Shown: positions 27,750 to 36,769, counted from the first letter of the stretch. The stretch: DNA of 64,000 bases from Balneola sp. EhC07 (GCF_001650905.1 NZ_LXYG01000014.1:1-64000), one strand, 5' to 3'. Made by a program: numbers and translations. The notes: generated from the letters alone by a model not told the origin.

Positions 27750-28251
27750 GGTGCTCCTCTATTTCTGATTGATTAGTCAGGTGTTTTTTGATCCTATGAA
27801 TCTTTACACCGATATTACTTTCTGAGATCCCAAGTATTTCTGCCATTTCTTTATAACTGAAGCCGTCTAACATAAGCAGGGTAATAGAGCGATCAACTTT
27901 ATCCAGTTTTTCTATCTCTTTGTACAACCAATCTAGTCGTTCATCAACAGGCTCATTTACTTGTTCCAGAATATGTGTCACACTTTCAATATTCTGCTTT
28001 CCATCTGTATGCTTTCTGTTGTTTCTGGTCCAGTTCAATGCCACATTTAGAGCAATACGATAAAGCCAGGTACTTACTTTTGATCTTTCTTTAAAATTTG
28101 GAATAGACCGCCATATTTGAATTGAAACCTCTTGAAACAGATCATTTTGATCCTCATGTGTAAATGCATAGGCACGAACCACTTTAAAAAGAAGAGGCTT
28201 AAATTCTGTGATCCAACGATCAAATATGTCTAATTGTGTTTTATTTCTCAT
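27739..28251 (-). CDS. RNA polymerase sigma factor, ECF family
   Basis: 170 residues. Region 2 (about 18-85) has EDQNDLFQEVSIQIWRSI, the sigma-70 region 2 core, and KVSTWLYRIALNVALNW. Region 4 (about 112-160) is DRSITLLMLDGFSYKEMAEILGISESNIGVKIHRIKKHL, a clear helix-turn-helix. There is no C-terminal extension, so control is probably through the downstream membrane protein. The 178-bp gap to hisE contains two direct TGAACTTT copies spaced 19 bp that could be part of an autoregulated promoter; this is not tested. Confidence 0.93.
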   Translation of the reverse strand: MRNKTQLDIFDRWITEFKPLLFKVVRAYAFTHEDQNDLFQEVSIQIWRSIPNFKERSKVSTWLYRIALNVALNWTRNNRKHTDGKQNIESVTHILEQVNEPVDERLDWLYKEIEKLDKVDRSITLLMLDGFSYKEMAEILGISESNIGVKIHRIKKHLTNQSEIEEHHEI

Positions 28252-28429
28252 AAAAGGGTATCCAGGTAATTAGTACCCCGGGCTAACTTATTTCTTACAA
28301 CAATATTGAACTTTTTCAGAGGAACTGAACTTTCTAAATATGCTAATATTAAATTTTTTCGAAACTTTGATTAGCGTTTCTAAAATGCAGACCTTTGTTT
28401 CAGAAATTTAAAATGTATAAGAAAACTAA

Positions 28430-28768
28430 ATGGGCGTTTCTAAAAAGTTAACAAAGAAAGATTATAAGTTTTTGATCGAATTAGAAGAACTTTTATACGA
28501 ACGGAAGGAAGATATGCCAAAAGGCTCATATACTACTTCCATGTATAAAAAAGGGTTAGATAAGATCGCTCAAAAAGTAGGAGAAGAAGCGGTGGAAACT
28601 GTAATAGCTTCAAAAAATGAAGGCGATGGAGAAACTATTGCCGAAGCTGCAGATCTGATGTTTCACTTAATGTTATTACTGGCAGAAAAAGAAATTCCTA
28701 TGCACAAAGTGATAAAATTGCTTCGCAAACGTCACAGTAAAGGCGATCATAAACATATTGGAGAATAA
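28430..28768 (+). CDS. hisE: Phosphoribosyl-ATP pyrophosphatase
   Basis: Second step of histidine synthesis: PR-ATP to PR-AMP plus pyrophosphate. 112 residues of the all-alpha MazG-like fold: LEELLYERKEDMPKGSYTT, the metal-binding KVGEEAVETVIAS helix, then EAADLMFHLMLLLAEK. It is a free-standing HisE, not fused to HisI. It is not near other his genes. A strong terminator follows 4 bp after the stop. Confidence 0.95.
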   Translation: MGVSKKLTKKDYKFLIELEELLYERKEDMPKGSYTTSMYKKGLDKIAQKVGEEAVETVIASKNEGDGETIAEAADLMFHLMLLLAEKEIPMHKVIKLLRKRHSKGDHKHIGE

Positions 28769-28772
28769 AATA

Positions 28773-28806
28773 AAAGCCCGATTCAATTAAGAATCGGGCT
28801 TTCTCT
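28773..28806 (+). terminator. Strong hairpin terminator after hisE
   Basis: AAAGCCCGATTC (28773-28784) and GAATCGGGCTTT (28791-28802) form a perfect 12-bp stem with loop AATTAA. The downstream tract is TTTCTCTCTCT rather than a pure T-run; the A-rich upstream side could also stop leftward transcripts. Confidence 0.85.
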
Positions 28807-28922
28807 CTCTATCACACATATAGCTTATCAGCTATTCGCTTCTAGTGTAATATCTTCATCAAGTTCATTTCTAGTCTTGAACATGGTGTGACTCAATAAG
28901 TTCCGTGTATTAATGTGCCGAT

Positions 28923-29282
28923 TCAGATTTCTTTCCCAAACATGATTCGGTGTCCGTCTATGGTTTTGATACCAAACTCCCGTTGTCCCCATGGTTTGTC
29001 AGCAAGTTGGGATGTGATTTCTATTTCTTTGGATGAAAATTCATTATATAACTCGTCTATATCTTCTACATCCACGTATGCAAAGTACTGGTGATCTCCA
29101 AGTTCATGGGGAGGGATAGCATCTTTACATTCTCCCAGCATCACATAAAAATTATCTCTGTACAAAAAGCACCAGTTTTCATCTTCCCAATCAACTGAAA
29201 AGCCAAGTTGGGTTTTATAAAAAGCAGATGAAATTTTCAGGTCAGGAACAGCTAGAACATGTCTTGTTTTATTCAATTTCAT
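28923..29282 (-). CDS. VOC-superfamily (glyoxalase/bleomycin-resistance-like) protein
   Basis: 119 residues, one VOC module pair: HVLAVPDLKISSAFYKTQLGF at the N-terminus and the second half DHQYFAYVDVEDIDELYNEF ... GQREFGIKTIDGHRIMFGKE. The likely metal-site residues are H8 and the Glu of REFGI. Members are dioxygenases, glyoxalases or antibiotic-binding proteins; nothing here chooses among them. It is 15 bp downstream of mscL and probably co-transcribed. Confidence 0.85.
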   Translation of the reverse strand: MKLNKTRHVLAVPDLKISSAFYKTQLGFSVDWEDENWCFLYRDNFYVMLGECKDAIPPHELGDHQYFAYVDVEDIDELYNEFSSKEIEITSQLADKPWGQREFGIKTIDGHRIMFGKEI

Positions 29283-29297
29283 AATTGTTGCTTTAAA

Positions 29298-29711
29298 TTA
29301 TTTCTTTAACAAATCCCTTATTTCTGCTAATAAAACTTCTTCTTTAGAAGGCTCAACCGGTTTGGGATCTGGCTTTTTCTCTTCTTTTTTCATGAAGTTA
29401 TTATAGACTTTTACCAGACTAAAAATTGCTACGGCTACAATGAAGAATGTAATAATGGTATTAATAAAAGCACCGTAATTAATTGTAACAGTTTCAACCG
29501 TGCCATCTGCTAAAATCTTTTCAGAAACAGTAACTGTAAGCTCACTGAAATCAACTCCGGCAATCAAATATCCGACGGGCGGCATTATGATATCATTCAC
29601 AAATGATTTTACGATAGCTCCAAAGTAAGTAGCAAGTATTAAACCTACGGCTAATTCTATTACGTTTCCTTTGGATACAAATTTTTTAAATTCCTGAATT
29701 AAGTTTTTCAT
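29298..29711 (-). CDS. mscL: Large-conductance mechanosensitive channel
   Basis: Pressure-release channel of the inner membrane. 137 residues: KKFVSKGNVIELAVGLILATYFGAIVKSFVNDIIMPP is the first helix with the conserved gate; the periplasmic loop carries the usual DGTVETVTINYGAFINTIITFFIVAVAIF leading into helix 2; the C-terminal EEVLLAEIRDLLKK helix bundle is intact. A good purine-rich site (AGGGACAGG) precedes the ATG. Confidence 0.97.
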   Translation of the reverse strand: MKNLIQEFKKFVSKGNVIELAVGLILATYFGAIVKSFVNDIIMPPVGYLIAGVDFSELTVTVSEKILADGTVETVTINYGAFINTIITFFIVAVAIFSLVKVYNNFMKKEEKKPDPKPVEPSKEEVLLAEIRDLLKK

Positions 29712-29770
29712 CTTGCCTGTCCCTTTAATTTGATAATAACTGTTATATACAAAACAACTGATATACCGTT

Positions 29771-30250
29771 ATGAAACATTCATTATTTTTATTAATCCTT
29801 TTTTTAAAACTGAATTCCTTTCAGGGATTAGAAACCAGTCAGGCAGAAAAACAGATTCGCCTATTTGATATCAATGATTACTCCTGGCTTGTTGGCTCTT
29901 GGAAGGGAGATGGGTTCGGAGGTATTTCTGAAGAAATTTGGTCTAAGCCTGAAAACGGAGTTATGATGGGAATGTACAGACATCTGAAAGACGATAAACT
30001 TGTGTTCTATGAGTTTCTGATCCTGGATAAAACAGGATTGAGACTAAAACATTTTCATCCCGATTTAAAAGGATGGGAAGAAAAAGATGAAACTACATTC
30101 TTTGAAATGATCGATTACTCCCCCACTAAAATAGAAATGAAGGGTCTGATCTTTGAAAAGAAAACCGATAACCTGATGGAAATAAGATTAAAGTTGAACA
30201 GAAACGGCAAAGTAGAAACAGAAGTATTTACAATGTTACGCCAAGAATAA
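29771..30250 (+). CDS. Secreted DUF6265-like protein
   Basis: 159 residues with a signal peptide (KHSLFLLILFLKLNSFQG). The mature part begins DYSWLVGSWKGDGFGGISEE and continues with EEIWSKPENGVMMGMYRHLKD, the pattern of the small DUF6265 family predicted to be a lipocalin-like beta barrel. Function unknown. Divergent from mscL, convergent with the amidase-like lipoprotein gene (1-bp gap). Confidence 0.78.
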   Translation: MKHSLFLLILFLKLNSFQGLETSQAEKQIRLFDINDYSWLVGSWKGDGFGGISEEIWSKPENGVMMGMYRHLKDDKLVFYEFLILDKTGLRLKHFHPDLKGWEEKDETTFFEMIDYSPTKIEMKGLIFEKKTDNLMEIRLKLNRNGKVETEVFTMLRQE

Positions 30251-30251
30251 C

Positions 30252-31244
30252 TTAATTCCCCATGAATATATTCTTAGGCATGTGCATTGTAACGAGCATG
30301 TGAGGTACGTCCACTACTTCAGCTATTTTAAGGTCGCCGGCTAGTGAGCAAAGTGCATAGGCGTCTTCTCTGGATAATCCATGCTCATCCACCAGATAAT
30401 CTATCATATATCGGGTTGCTTTTTTAGCTGCTTCATCAATGGTTTCTCCAAAACCGGTTACCGCATAATACTCATCAGTTTCATACTGGGGTTCCTCAAT
30501 GGACCTGCCGTTTTTAATTACCTCAACTTCATAAACAATTTTCATTGGTGCTTCTATAGCTGTTCCGCAAACTTCACCCAGACCCTGAGCAGCATGAGTA
30601 TCTCCAATTGAAAATAAAGCACCTTCTACAAATACAGGAAAATACACAACGGTTCCTTCCACAATATTCGGATCGTCCATGTTCCCACCATTTGCTCTGG
30701 GAGGTATGGTTGATAAAGAATCTGAAGTGGCAGGAGCGACTCCCATCACTCCCGGAAATGGTTTTAGAGGAATGGAGATATTGTCACTAAACTTAGCTGC
30801 AGATTTATCCTTCGAAAAATCGAAGGTTTTTAAGTACGGATCGGTAAATTCATCTGCAAGAAAGCCAAAGCCCGGTACGATAGCTGTCCAACCCCAGTCT
30901 CCCATTTCTATTTTATGAAGAGTGACTTTCAGTACATCGCCCGGTTGTGCGTTTTGCACATATACAGGTCCTGTTAAAGGGTGGATGGGGTCAAAGCTGA
31001 GATTATTAAGATCATTAACGTCAGAGTTGGTGCTGAGTTGTTGATCGGACGCTTCCTCTGTTGCTACTTCAATTACTGAACCGGACGGCACGGAGATAAT
31101 GGGTTCTATTGAATTACTCCAAAGATTATGAGTTTGGTCCTGGTTTAAATAAAACTGAGGAGTTGGATAATCAGAGTAAGTCTCATTGTTTTTAGTACAG
31201 GAAAACAATGTTGCCAAAACAAGAATTGCGAGGTAAATTTTCAT
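30252..31244 (-). CDS. Acetamidase/formamidase-family lipoprotein
   Basis: 330 residues. A lipoprotein signal (KIYLAILVLATLFSC, lipid Cys at 16) puts it in the envelope. The body follows the FmdA/AmdA family: HPLTGPVYVQNAQPGDVLKV, GDWGWTAIVPGFGFL, PRANGGNMD, VEGALFSIGDTHAAQGLGEVCGTAIE, and the C-terminal DAYALCSLAGDLKIAEVVD. GDTHAAQGxGE supplies the metal-binding His/Glu. It should hydrolyse short amides or related compounds; a lipid-anchored member is less usual than cytoplasmic ones. Substrate unknown. Confidence 0.88.
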   Translation of the reverse strand: MKIYLAILVLATLFSCTKNNETYSDYPTPQFYLNQDQTHNLWSNSIEPIISVPSGSVIEVATEEASDQQLSTNSDVNDLNNLSFDPIHPLTGPVYVQNAQPGDVLKVTLHKIEMGDWGWTAIVPGFGFLADEFTDPYLKTFDFSKDKSAAKFSDNISIPLKPFPGVMGVAPATSDSLSTIPPRANGGNMDDPNIVEGTVVYFPVFVEGALFSIGDTHAAQGLGEVCGTAIEAPMKIVYEVEVIKNGRSIEEPQYETDEYYAVTGFGETIDEAAKKATRYMIDYLVDEHGLSREDAYALCSLAGDLKIAEVVDVPHMLVTMHMPKNIFMGN

Positions 31245-31349
31245 AGCGTTTATTTTAATTATAACAAAGATCTCGGTATTTCAACAATATGTTCCTCTAA
31301 GTTATATATTTGTCGTAAGATCGAAATCAGTTAATAAAAAAAATTATAC

Positions 31350-31766
31350 ATGAATATTACAGTAAACTGGCTACAAACAGATTTTCACATGGAAGCGGGA
31401 AATGAAGAGGGCGGAAAGATCCGTATTGACGGGAATACTCAAATCGGAGGCTTGGAAGGTGGAATGAGTCCGATGCAATTACTACTTGCCGGAGTGGGTG
31501 GGTGCAGCGCAATAGATGTGATCTCTATACTCGAAAAGCAAAAACAAGATCTCAAAAGCCTAACGGTTGAGGTAGATTCAGAAAAAGTAAAATTGAAAGA
31601 AGGATATTCAGAGTTCAAAGAAATCCACCTTCATTTTAAGCTTTCCGGAGATCTGGATGTAAAAAAAGTAGAACGTGCTTTAGAGTTATCAATCACCAAA
31701 TATTGTTCTGTATCCAAGGCTTTAGAAAAGGGCTCTGAAATTAGTTATGATTATGAAATCGTTTAG
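31350..31766 (+). CDS. OsmC-family peroxiredoxin-like protein
   Basis: 138 residues. The two redox cysteines of OsmC/Ohr proteins are C52 (LLAGVGGCSAIDV) and C119 (SITKYCSVSKAL), with the GGMSPMQLLL helix start before the first. Members reduce organic hydroperoxides; the YhfA-like subgroup is the closest by feel. The C-terminus overlaps the next gene by 20 nt or, if that gene starts at its second Met, by 14. Confidence 0.92.
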   Translation: MNITVNWLQTDFHMEAGNEEGGKIRIDGNTQIGGLEGGMSPMQLLLAGVGGCSAIDVISILEKQKQDLKSLTVEVDSEKVKLKEGYSEFKEIHLHFKLSGDLDVKKVERALELSITKYCSVSKALEKGSEISYDYEIV

Positions 31767-32310
31767 AACTGTAAATACTACTTTTTTAAAAGTTGCTTCA
31801 GCATGTATTGTTATTCTGATAATAAATTTGATTCCGTATCAACAAACATTTGCCCAAGATATAAATAAGAGATTCGACAGTCTCATTGAATATATAGAGA
31901 AGAAGTATTCTGAGGAATATGATCGTACTTTTGATTTAACTATGATCACAAACCCTGAAGTTCTTGATACGATAAGACCAAATGAAAAAAAGATACTCAC
32001 ATATAGTCGGGATGTCTGGGATGATATTATTAATGGAAGATTTGATTGGAGGATGTCATATCCTGAAAGTAAACATAGAGTAGTATTACTTGCAGTTTCT
32101 GGAAAAGGAACTACTGGTTTATACACGAGTCATAGCCTTCCACAGGAAACAGATAATTCAAATAATGGATGGTGGAGTTACCATATTTTAATGCTCGATG
32201 ATATAGATAAAGAGTTTAATTTAGAAATTTCTCTAAGTGAGGAATCGATCTGTAGTTCTTGTGAAATAAAATATGGAGTTGCCGTTTTAAACTATTCTAA
32301 ATCTAAATAA
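31747..32310 (+). CDS. Secreted protein of unknown function
   Basis: 187 residues; ATG 31747 or the in-frame ATG at 31753 both lie inside the osmC 3' end. A long signal peptide (TFLKVASACIVILIINLIPYQQTFAQ) precedes a soluble part with a charged amphipathic start (FDSLIEYIEKKYSEEYDRTF), a DVWDDIINGRFDWRMSYPE segment and a C-terminal CSSC pair near residue 173. I recognise no family. Overlap with osmC implies co-transcription. Confidence 0.7.
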   Translation: MIMKSFRTVNTTFLKVASACIVILIINLIPYQQTFAQDINKRFDSLIEYIEKKYSEEYDRTFDLTMITNPEVLDTIRPNEKKILTYSRDVWDDIINGRFDWRMSYPESKHRVVLLAVSGKGTTGLYTSHSLPQETDNSNNGWWSYHILMLDDIDKEFNLEISLSEESICSSCEIKYGVAVLNYSKSK

Positions 32311-32465
32311 CCAACGTAACAGTTAAGTCTGTCTTAGAGATACGAGTCATTCAGAAGTAGTTGAATGGGTATAGATTTTTTGAAAGTGATGGGATGGTTT
32401 TTGCCACTAGGTGTCATATTTAGTACATTGGGGATTATAAAGTTCAATAAAACAGATACTTATAT

Positions 32466-32639
32466 ATGGCTAAATGCGAGTTATACCAAGACGTTAAAGA
32501 AGAATGGAGATGGAGAAGAGTTGCAAAGAACGGGGATATAGAAGCGCATTCTACACAGGGTTTTGAAACTGAAGAAGAAGCAAGAAAAGACGGTAAGGAT
32601 TGTAAAGAGTGTACCAGTTACCTAAGAAAATTCTACTAA
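32466..32639 (+). CDS. Small DUF1508/YegP-domain-like protein
   Basis: 57 codons, ATG 32466 to TAA 32639. The residues LYQDVKEEWRWRRVAKNGDI and the following STQGFETEEEARKD match the DUF1508 (YegP) pattern YxDxxGEWRWRLxAxNGxIIAxSxxGY. Extra cysteines C4, C46 and C49 (CKEC) are present. No good ribosome binding site precedes it, which is common in this genome. It occupies most of a 374-bp gap between the secreted unknown and dut; a 58-codon ORF in another frame (32365-32541) overlaps it and is less convincing. Confidence 0.7.
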   Translation: MAKCELYQDVKEEWRWRRVAKNGDIEAHSTQGFETEEEARKDGKDCKECTSYLRKFY

Positions 32640-32684
32640 AGTTATAAAAAACAGGGTCTGATTATTTGAGTAACAGGAGGGGGA

Positions 32685-33131
32685 TTACTTAACTCCTGTG
32701 CTACCGAATCCGCCTTCTCCTCGGTCGGTTGAGCTGAGATCATTAACTTCTTTTACCGGAAATTGTGTAACCGGTGCAATAACCATTTGCGCTATGCGAT
32801 CTCCGTGTTCAACAGTAAAATCCTCATTGCCGTGGTTAATTGCGATTACTTTAACTTCACCTCTATAGTCAGCGTCAATAGTTCCAGGGGAATTCAGCAT
32901 AGTAATTCCATTACGGATAGCTAAACCACTTCTGGGGCGGATCTGTGCTTCAAAACCATCCGGAATAGACATCTGGAGACCTGTTGGTATCAAAGTCCTT
33001 TCACCGGGTTTAAGAGTAACAGGGGTCTCTAATGCGGCTCTGATATCCATGCCTGCTGCTGATTTACTTTCGTATTCAGGAAGTGGAAGGTCTTTAGCGT
33101 GGGGAAGTTTTTTAAACAGGATCGAGTTCAT
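32685..33131 (-). CDS. dut: dUTP diphosphatase
   Basis: Hydrolyses dUTP to dUMP, keeping uracil out of DNA. 148 residues of the trimeric dUTPase family with all five motifs: [40 protein letters not shown] and the C-terminal [10 protein letters not shown] arm that closes the active site. The start overlaps the DUF3108 gene stop by 4 nt. Confidence 0.97.
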   Translation of the reverse strand: MNSILFKKLPHAKDLPLPEYESKSAAGMDIRAALETPVTLKPGERTLIPTGLQMSIPDGFEAQIRPRSGLAIRNGITMLNSPGTIDADYRGEVKVIAINHGNEDFTVEHGDRIAQMVIAPVTQFPVKEVNDLSSTDRGEGGFGSTGVK

Positions 33132-33928
33132 AAATCTTTACGTGAATATTCAATTAATCGTACAATAGTATTGCCAAAAAGAACTTTTACTCTCGCTTCA
33201 AGAGGTATTCTGAGGTCATCGGCTAAAAACCAAGTTCTGAAATCACCTGAAAATCCAAATGGTCCGTCAATATTTTCAGTAGAACCCTGACTTAGGTAAG
33301 TTTCAACTTCTCCATCAAAAGGTGCGTAGTTCCTCATTTCAATATTAGATGAGTTGGTCATGTTAATATAGCCGAGTTTTTTTGTTACATAAACAGGCAA
33401 GCGGGAATTTCGATCACTCCCGGCAAATAATCTGGAAAAATAGAAAATTTCCTGTCCTGAAGTAGCGGGTTCAACCAAATCAAGAGTATCACGAGTATCA
33501 TCTTCCTCTTTGTAACGCACTACATTTTCAGTACGATCGAACTCGTACACGATCTCTTTGAATTTTTCTTCATCAACATTGTCTTTCCAGTAGTAGGAAG
33601 AAACAGGTATGCCACTTTCATTAACAAAAAATAAAGAATGAAATAAGTCCAGTTCTTTGCCAACCAAAGGGATCCTGGAGTTAGATCTTATTGTAGTGAC
33701 CAAATGCTTATTCAGTGTTCCGTTATAAAGAGTGTCTGAAAGCAACTCTACTTCAACCCATCCAAGCTTTAGGAAACCGTATTTTACTTCATACCTAAAT
33801 GTTTCCTTAACAGAAAACAGGTCTTCCATTGTAGGTTGGTCAGCAGAATTATTCGGGTAAGAGTGCTGACCGGACGCATTAGAACTTAGGAAAAACCAAC
33901 CTAGAAAGAGAAGTGAGATATATTTCAT
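33128..33928 (-). CDS. Secreted DUF3108-domain protein
   Basis: 266 residues with a signal peptide ([20 protein letters not shown]). The mature part starts [20 protein letters not shown], the opening of DUF3108, followed by [19 protein letters not shown] and ending [22 protein letters not shown]3108 proteins are periplasmic beta-rich proteins of unknown function common in Bacteroidota and Proteobacteria. It overlaps dut (ATGA) and lies 15 bp downstream of the ArsC/Spx-like gene, so all three may share a transcript. Confidence 0.82.
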   Translation of the reverse strand: MKYISLLFLGWFFLSSNASGQHSYPNNSADQPTMEDLFSVKETFRYEVKYGFLKLGWVEVELLSDTLYNGTLNKHLVTTIRSNSRIPLVGKELDLFHSLFFVNESGIPVSSYYWKDNVDEEKFKEIVYEFDRTENVVRYKEEDDTRDTLDLVEPATSGQEIFYFSRLFAGSDRNSRLPVYVTKKLGYINMTNSSNIEMRNYAPFDGEVETYLSQGSTENIDGPFGFSGDFRTWFLADDLRIPLEARVKVLFGNTIVRLIEYSRKDL

Positions 33929-33943
33929 GTAGAATTAAACGAT

Positions 33944-34306
33944 CTAGCTTTCAGTTGAGTCTTCCAGTCCGACGAAATTTTTAAAAGCCTCTTCATCGTA
34001 TCCAACAAGAACTGCTTCATCGAAAACCAAAACAGGTCGTTTGATCATAGATTGATTTTCCTGAAGGGTTTGGATCATGTCCTGATCAGAAAGGTTCTTG
34101 TCTTTTAAACCCAGATTTCTGTATGTGGTGCCTCTTTTATTTACAAGAACATCCAACCCAACCTTATATTCCAGTTCTTTTATCTCATCAATTGTAAGCG
34201 GCTCTTTTTTAAGATCGATGAATTCAAATTCGATCTCATTTTCGGTTAACCATTTTCTGGTTTTTTTTATGGTATCACAGTTTTTTATACCAATTACATG
34301 CAACAT
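33944..34306 (-). CDS. ArsC/Spx/YffB-family protein
   Basis: 120 residues of the thioredoxin-like ArsC fold: HVIGIKNCDTIKKTRKWL with a single N-terminal Cys (C10), VNKRGTTYRNLGL and IKRPVLVFDEAVLVGYDEEAF. The KNCDT-type start is that of the YffB/Spx branch; it lacks the CxxC of Spx and the Arg set of true arsenate reductases cannot be verified by eye. Thiol-disulfide chemistry is likely; arsenate as substrate is unlikely since no other ars genes are near. Confidence 0.85.
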   Translation of the reverse strand: MLHVIGIKNCDTIKKTRKWLTENEIEFEFIDLKKEPLTIDEIKELEYKVGLDVLVNKRGTTYRNLGLKDKNLSDQDMIQTLQENQSMIKRPVLVFDEAVLVGYDEEAFKNFVGLEDSTES

Positions 34307-34399
34307 AGCATTTCAACAATTAAGTTTTGTATTTTCAGTTAAAGATAAGGTTTGCATCGCCAATAATGAACCCCAATCCTGTTTTCACACAAGCTTAAA

Positions 34400-34900
34400 A
34401 TGAAAATCATTCCAACTTTTTTACTAATAACTATTTTTCTGTTTCTGAGTTGCACAAGTAACGACGCACAGCGTGAGTTTGAATCGGAAGCTTTCCGTGA
34501 TCCTTCAGGAATAACGCAAGTATCTTCACAAGGTGAGGTTTTAAGTATAGATCCTGATGATTGGAGAACGTCACCTTTTTTTCAAGGGGTAATAGAAGTG
34601 AAACCAGCTTATCCTAACCCCATTGAACTGGGGGGAGTTATAGAGTTCGAATATTATGTTTCAAGTGTACAACCGGTTAATGGTCTACAAGTAGTTATCC
34701 GGGATGTGAATGGGCAACTTTCAAATCAAATTTATATGAGTTCCAACAATCCTTTACCTAATGGGGTAGATAGTTTTCGATTAGACTCAAAATCTTTAAG
34801 TCCTGATAATTCGGACGCATTAGCGCGAGGCTTACACCGAGTTTTCTTTTTTGATTTCAATCAACGATTGATTTCTTATGGGGATATTCGAGTAGATTAA
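34400..34900 (+). CDS. Small lipoprotein of unknown function
   Basis: 166 residues. Signal KIIPTFLLITIFLFLSC with the lipid Cys at 18. The mature part has an AYPNP motif (residues near 72) and a short beta-sandwich-like pattern (IEFEYYVSS, GLQVVIRDVNGQL, GLHRVFFFDFNQRLISYGD) that resembles a shortened type IX sorting-domain-like fold but placed in a lipoprotein. I do not recognise the family. It is divergent from the ArsC-like gene. Confidence 0.7.
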   Translation: MKIIPTFLLITIFLFLSCTSNDAQREFESEAFRDPSGITQVSSQGEVLSIDPDDWRTSPFFQGVIEVKPAYPNPIELGGVIEFEYYVSSVQPVNGLQVVIRDVNGQLSNQIYMSSNNPLPNGVDSFRLDSKSLSPDNSDALARGLHRVFFFDFNQRLISYGDIRVD

Positions 34901-35010
34901 AGCGAAGAAATTCTGCTATTTCAAATGTAAAATAATTTAAGTGCGCTTTTACTATTTAGATAGTATTAGTATTTAGTTTCTGTTCCCACAATCAACTAAT
35001 TCTTTTTACT

Positions 35011-35478
35011 ATGAAATCTCGAATTACTACACTCAGTTTAGCGCTGGTTTTGGTAGCAGTATTCGCTATCAACACAACCGTAAAAATACATCATGATGAA
35101 GATGCAATTAAAGAAGTTCTTGAAACTGGGTATGTTCATGGAGCTTTTAATGAATTGAACCCCGAAGCCATGACCAAAACTTTCCATGAAGACTTTGCAA
35201 TATTCTCGCCCGGAAGAGAAGGAAAAATAAATCGATATCCGATTGCAAACTGGGTAGAAGGAACAAAGAAGAGAAAGGCTGATCCGAATTTCGATCCCGC
35301 AGAAAATAAGTGGGAGCATACATTTAAGAGAGTAGATGTTTCCGGAAAAGCAGCTCATGTAGAATTAGAGCTTCATCGAAATGGCAAGCTTGTTTACACT
35401 GATTATTTGTCTCTTTTAAAATTCGAAGATGATTGGAAAGTGGTAGCTAAGGTGTATCATCAACATGAAACTCCCTGA
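35011..35478 (+). CDS. NTF2-like (lumazine-binding-type) secreted protein
   Basis: 155 residues: N-terminal hydrophobic signal (LSLALVLVAVFAINT), then an NTF2-like cone: DEDAIKEVLETGYVHGAFNELNPEAM, FHEDFAIFSPGREG, and a C-terminal HVELELHRNGKLVYTDYLSLLKFEDDWKVVAKVYH. This is the pattern of the putative lumazine-binding family (Lumazine_bd_2). Ligand or activity unknown. Its stop is 4 bp from the stop of the convergent thioredoxin-like gene. Confidence 0.82.
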   Translation: MKSRITTLSLALVLVAVFAINTTVKIHHDEDAIKEVLETGYVHGAFNELNPEAMTKTFHEDFAIFSPGREGKINRYPIANWVEGTKKRKADPNFDPAENKWEHTFKRVDVSGKAAHVELELHRNGKLVYTDYLSLLKFEDDWKVVAKVYHQHETP

Positions 35479-35482
35479 TCAT

Positions 35483-36769
35483 TCATTCCTGAAAATAGTA
35501 TTTCAAATAATGATCTAAACTATCCGGAAAGCCGGGACCTCGTAAATTTTTGGCAACTATAATTCCATCCGGATCAATAAGGAAAGAAGTCGGATATCCG
35601 GTTATTCCATATTGATCAGGAATTTCATTAGAAAGAATTTGATTCCACTGAACATTAAACTCTTTGATGGTCTTTGAAAGCCTTTCCTTATTATCGTTAC
35701 CTGCTATTCCTAAAAACTCGATTTTTGATTTATCAATAGCATTATATGTTTCAATATGCATGGGAAGTTCATCAATACAGGGAGCACACCAACTTCCCCA
35801 AAAATCCAGAAATACAAACTTTCCTTTGTAGTCATTCAAGCTGATCTCTTGTCCTGTTGTAAATTCATTTCCTGTGATTGGCTTTGCCGGGAAACCTACT
35901 TGAGTTGAAAACAGCACACTATCTTCAGGAAACTCCTTAAGCCGTAATACCATTTTATTAGCATCTACGCCCAGATTCTGAAAAACTCTGTTATCAACCC
36001 TTAAGTATTCGTTTAATTCAATTGGGGTGTATACAAGAACAGAATCATCAGGATCGATGATAAGTGAAGTTATATCTCTGAAATCAGTACTTTCAAAGCC
36101 ATTGCTTATCTGAATGATGTGATCATTCATTGAAGCAGTATAATGAACAGGGAAATTATAGATCAATCCAAAAGGGAGGTGAGATATTTTAAGCTTTGTT
36201 TCCTGCTGCTCAATTTTTCCATTCCGGTATACTTCTAATTTAACAGAGTGTGTTTTCCCGGATCCAAATATTCCGGTTTCATTTTTCGTTTGAAAGGTTT
36301 CTTCATCACTGAAGTCAAGATCATTATCAGTATCTAAGCGGTAGTAAATGTTACCATCCGGAGTTTCTGATAAAGCAATATGAGTAAATGATTTTATTGG
36401 CTTGCTCGAAAACGATTTATCATCAGGATTAAAATCCCAGCTCTCTTTTAATCCGGCAAACATTAACGAATCGATGTTGCCTGCTATAAAATTTTGATAA
36501 GCAAACTGACGAGCATCAAACCAAATTTGTTTTACAATAGATTTATTCCATTCCTCAGGCACTCCTGAAAGCTCTTTTTTGGTTTTTCTCCATGGATTAT
36601 TCTGACTTCTTGGCTCTAAAGAAATTACACTTGATAAGGGATTAAATGCGCCATAGCCTTCCTTAGCTTCCAGTGGTAGTTCAATAACTTTATAAAATTC
36701 TTTTTCAATATCATCAGCACATGAAAAGAAAAAAGGGAGAACTATTAAGAGAATATATTTATTCAACAC
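35483..36769 (-). CDS. Thioredoxin-fold (TlpA/ResA-like) lipoprotein
   Basis: 428 residues. Lipoprotein signal (NKYILLIVLPFFFSC). About 280 residues of unknown beta-rich sequence are followed by a C-terminal TlpA-like thioredoxin domain: FVFLDFWGSWCAPCIDELP with the redox pair C328/C331, and the cis-Pro loop GITGYPTSFLIDPDG. It should reduce or isomerise disulfides at the envelope. The N-terminal half may define its client; no cytochrome-maturation genes are near. Confidence 0.88.
   Translation of the reverse strand: MLNKYILLIVLPFFFSCADDIEKEFYKVIELPLEAKEGYGAFNPLSSVISLEPRSQNNPWRKTKKELSGVPEEWNKSIVKQIWFDARQFAYQNFIAGNIDSLMFAGLKESWDFNPDDKSFSSKPIKSFTHIALSETPDGNIYYRLDTDNDLDFSDEETFQTKNETGIFGSGKTHSVKLEVYRNGKIEQQETKLKISHLPFGLIYNFPVHYTASMNDHIIQISNGFESTDFRDITSLIIDPDDSVLVYTPIELNEYLRVDNRVFQNLGVDANKMVLRLKEFPEDSVLFSTQVGFPAKPITGNEFTTGQEISLNDYKGKFVFLDFWGSWCAPCIDELPMHIETYNAIDKSKIEFLGIAGNDNKERLSKTIKEFNVQWNQILSNEIPDQYGITGYPTSFLIDPDGIIVAKNLRGPGFPDSLDHYLKYYFQE

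Noticed and set aside
28844-28900. 18-codon leftward ORF (MFKTRNELDEDITLEANS) between hisE and the VOC gene
   Set aside because: Too short, no ribosome binding site and no similarity; most likely chance.
32365-32541. 58-codon ORF with one hydrophobic helix (MGIDFLKVMGWFLPLG...)
   Set aside because: It overlaps the DUF1508-like gene in another frame, and that gene has clear family motifs. A short membrane peptide cannot be excluded but has no support.
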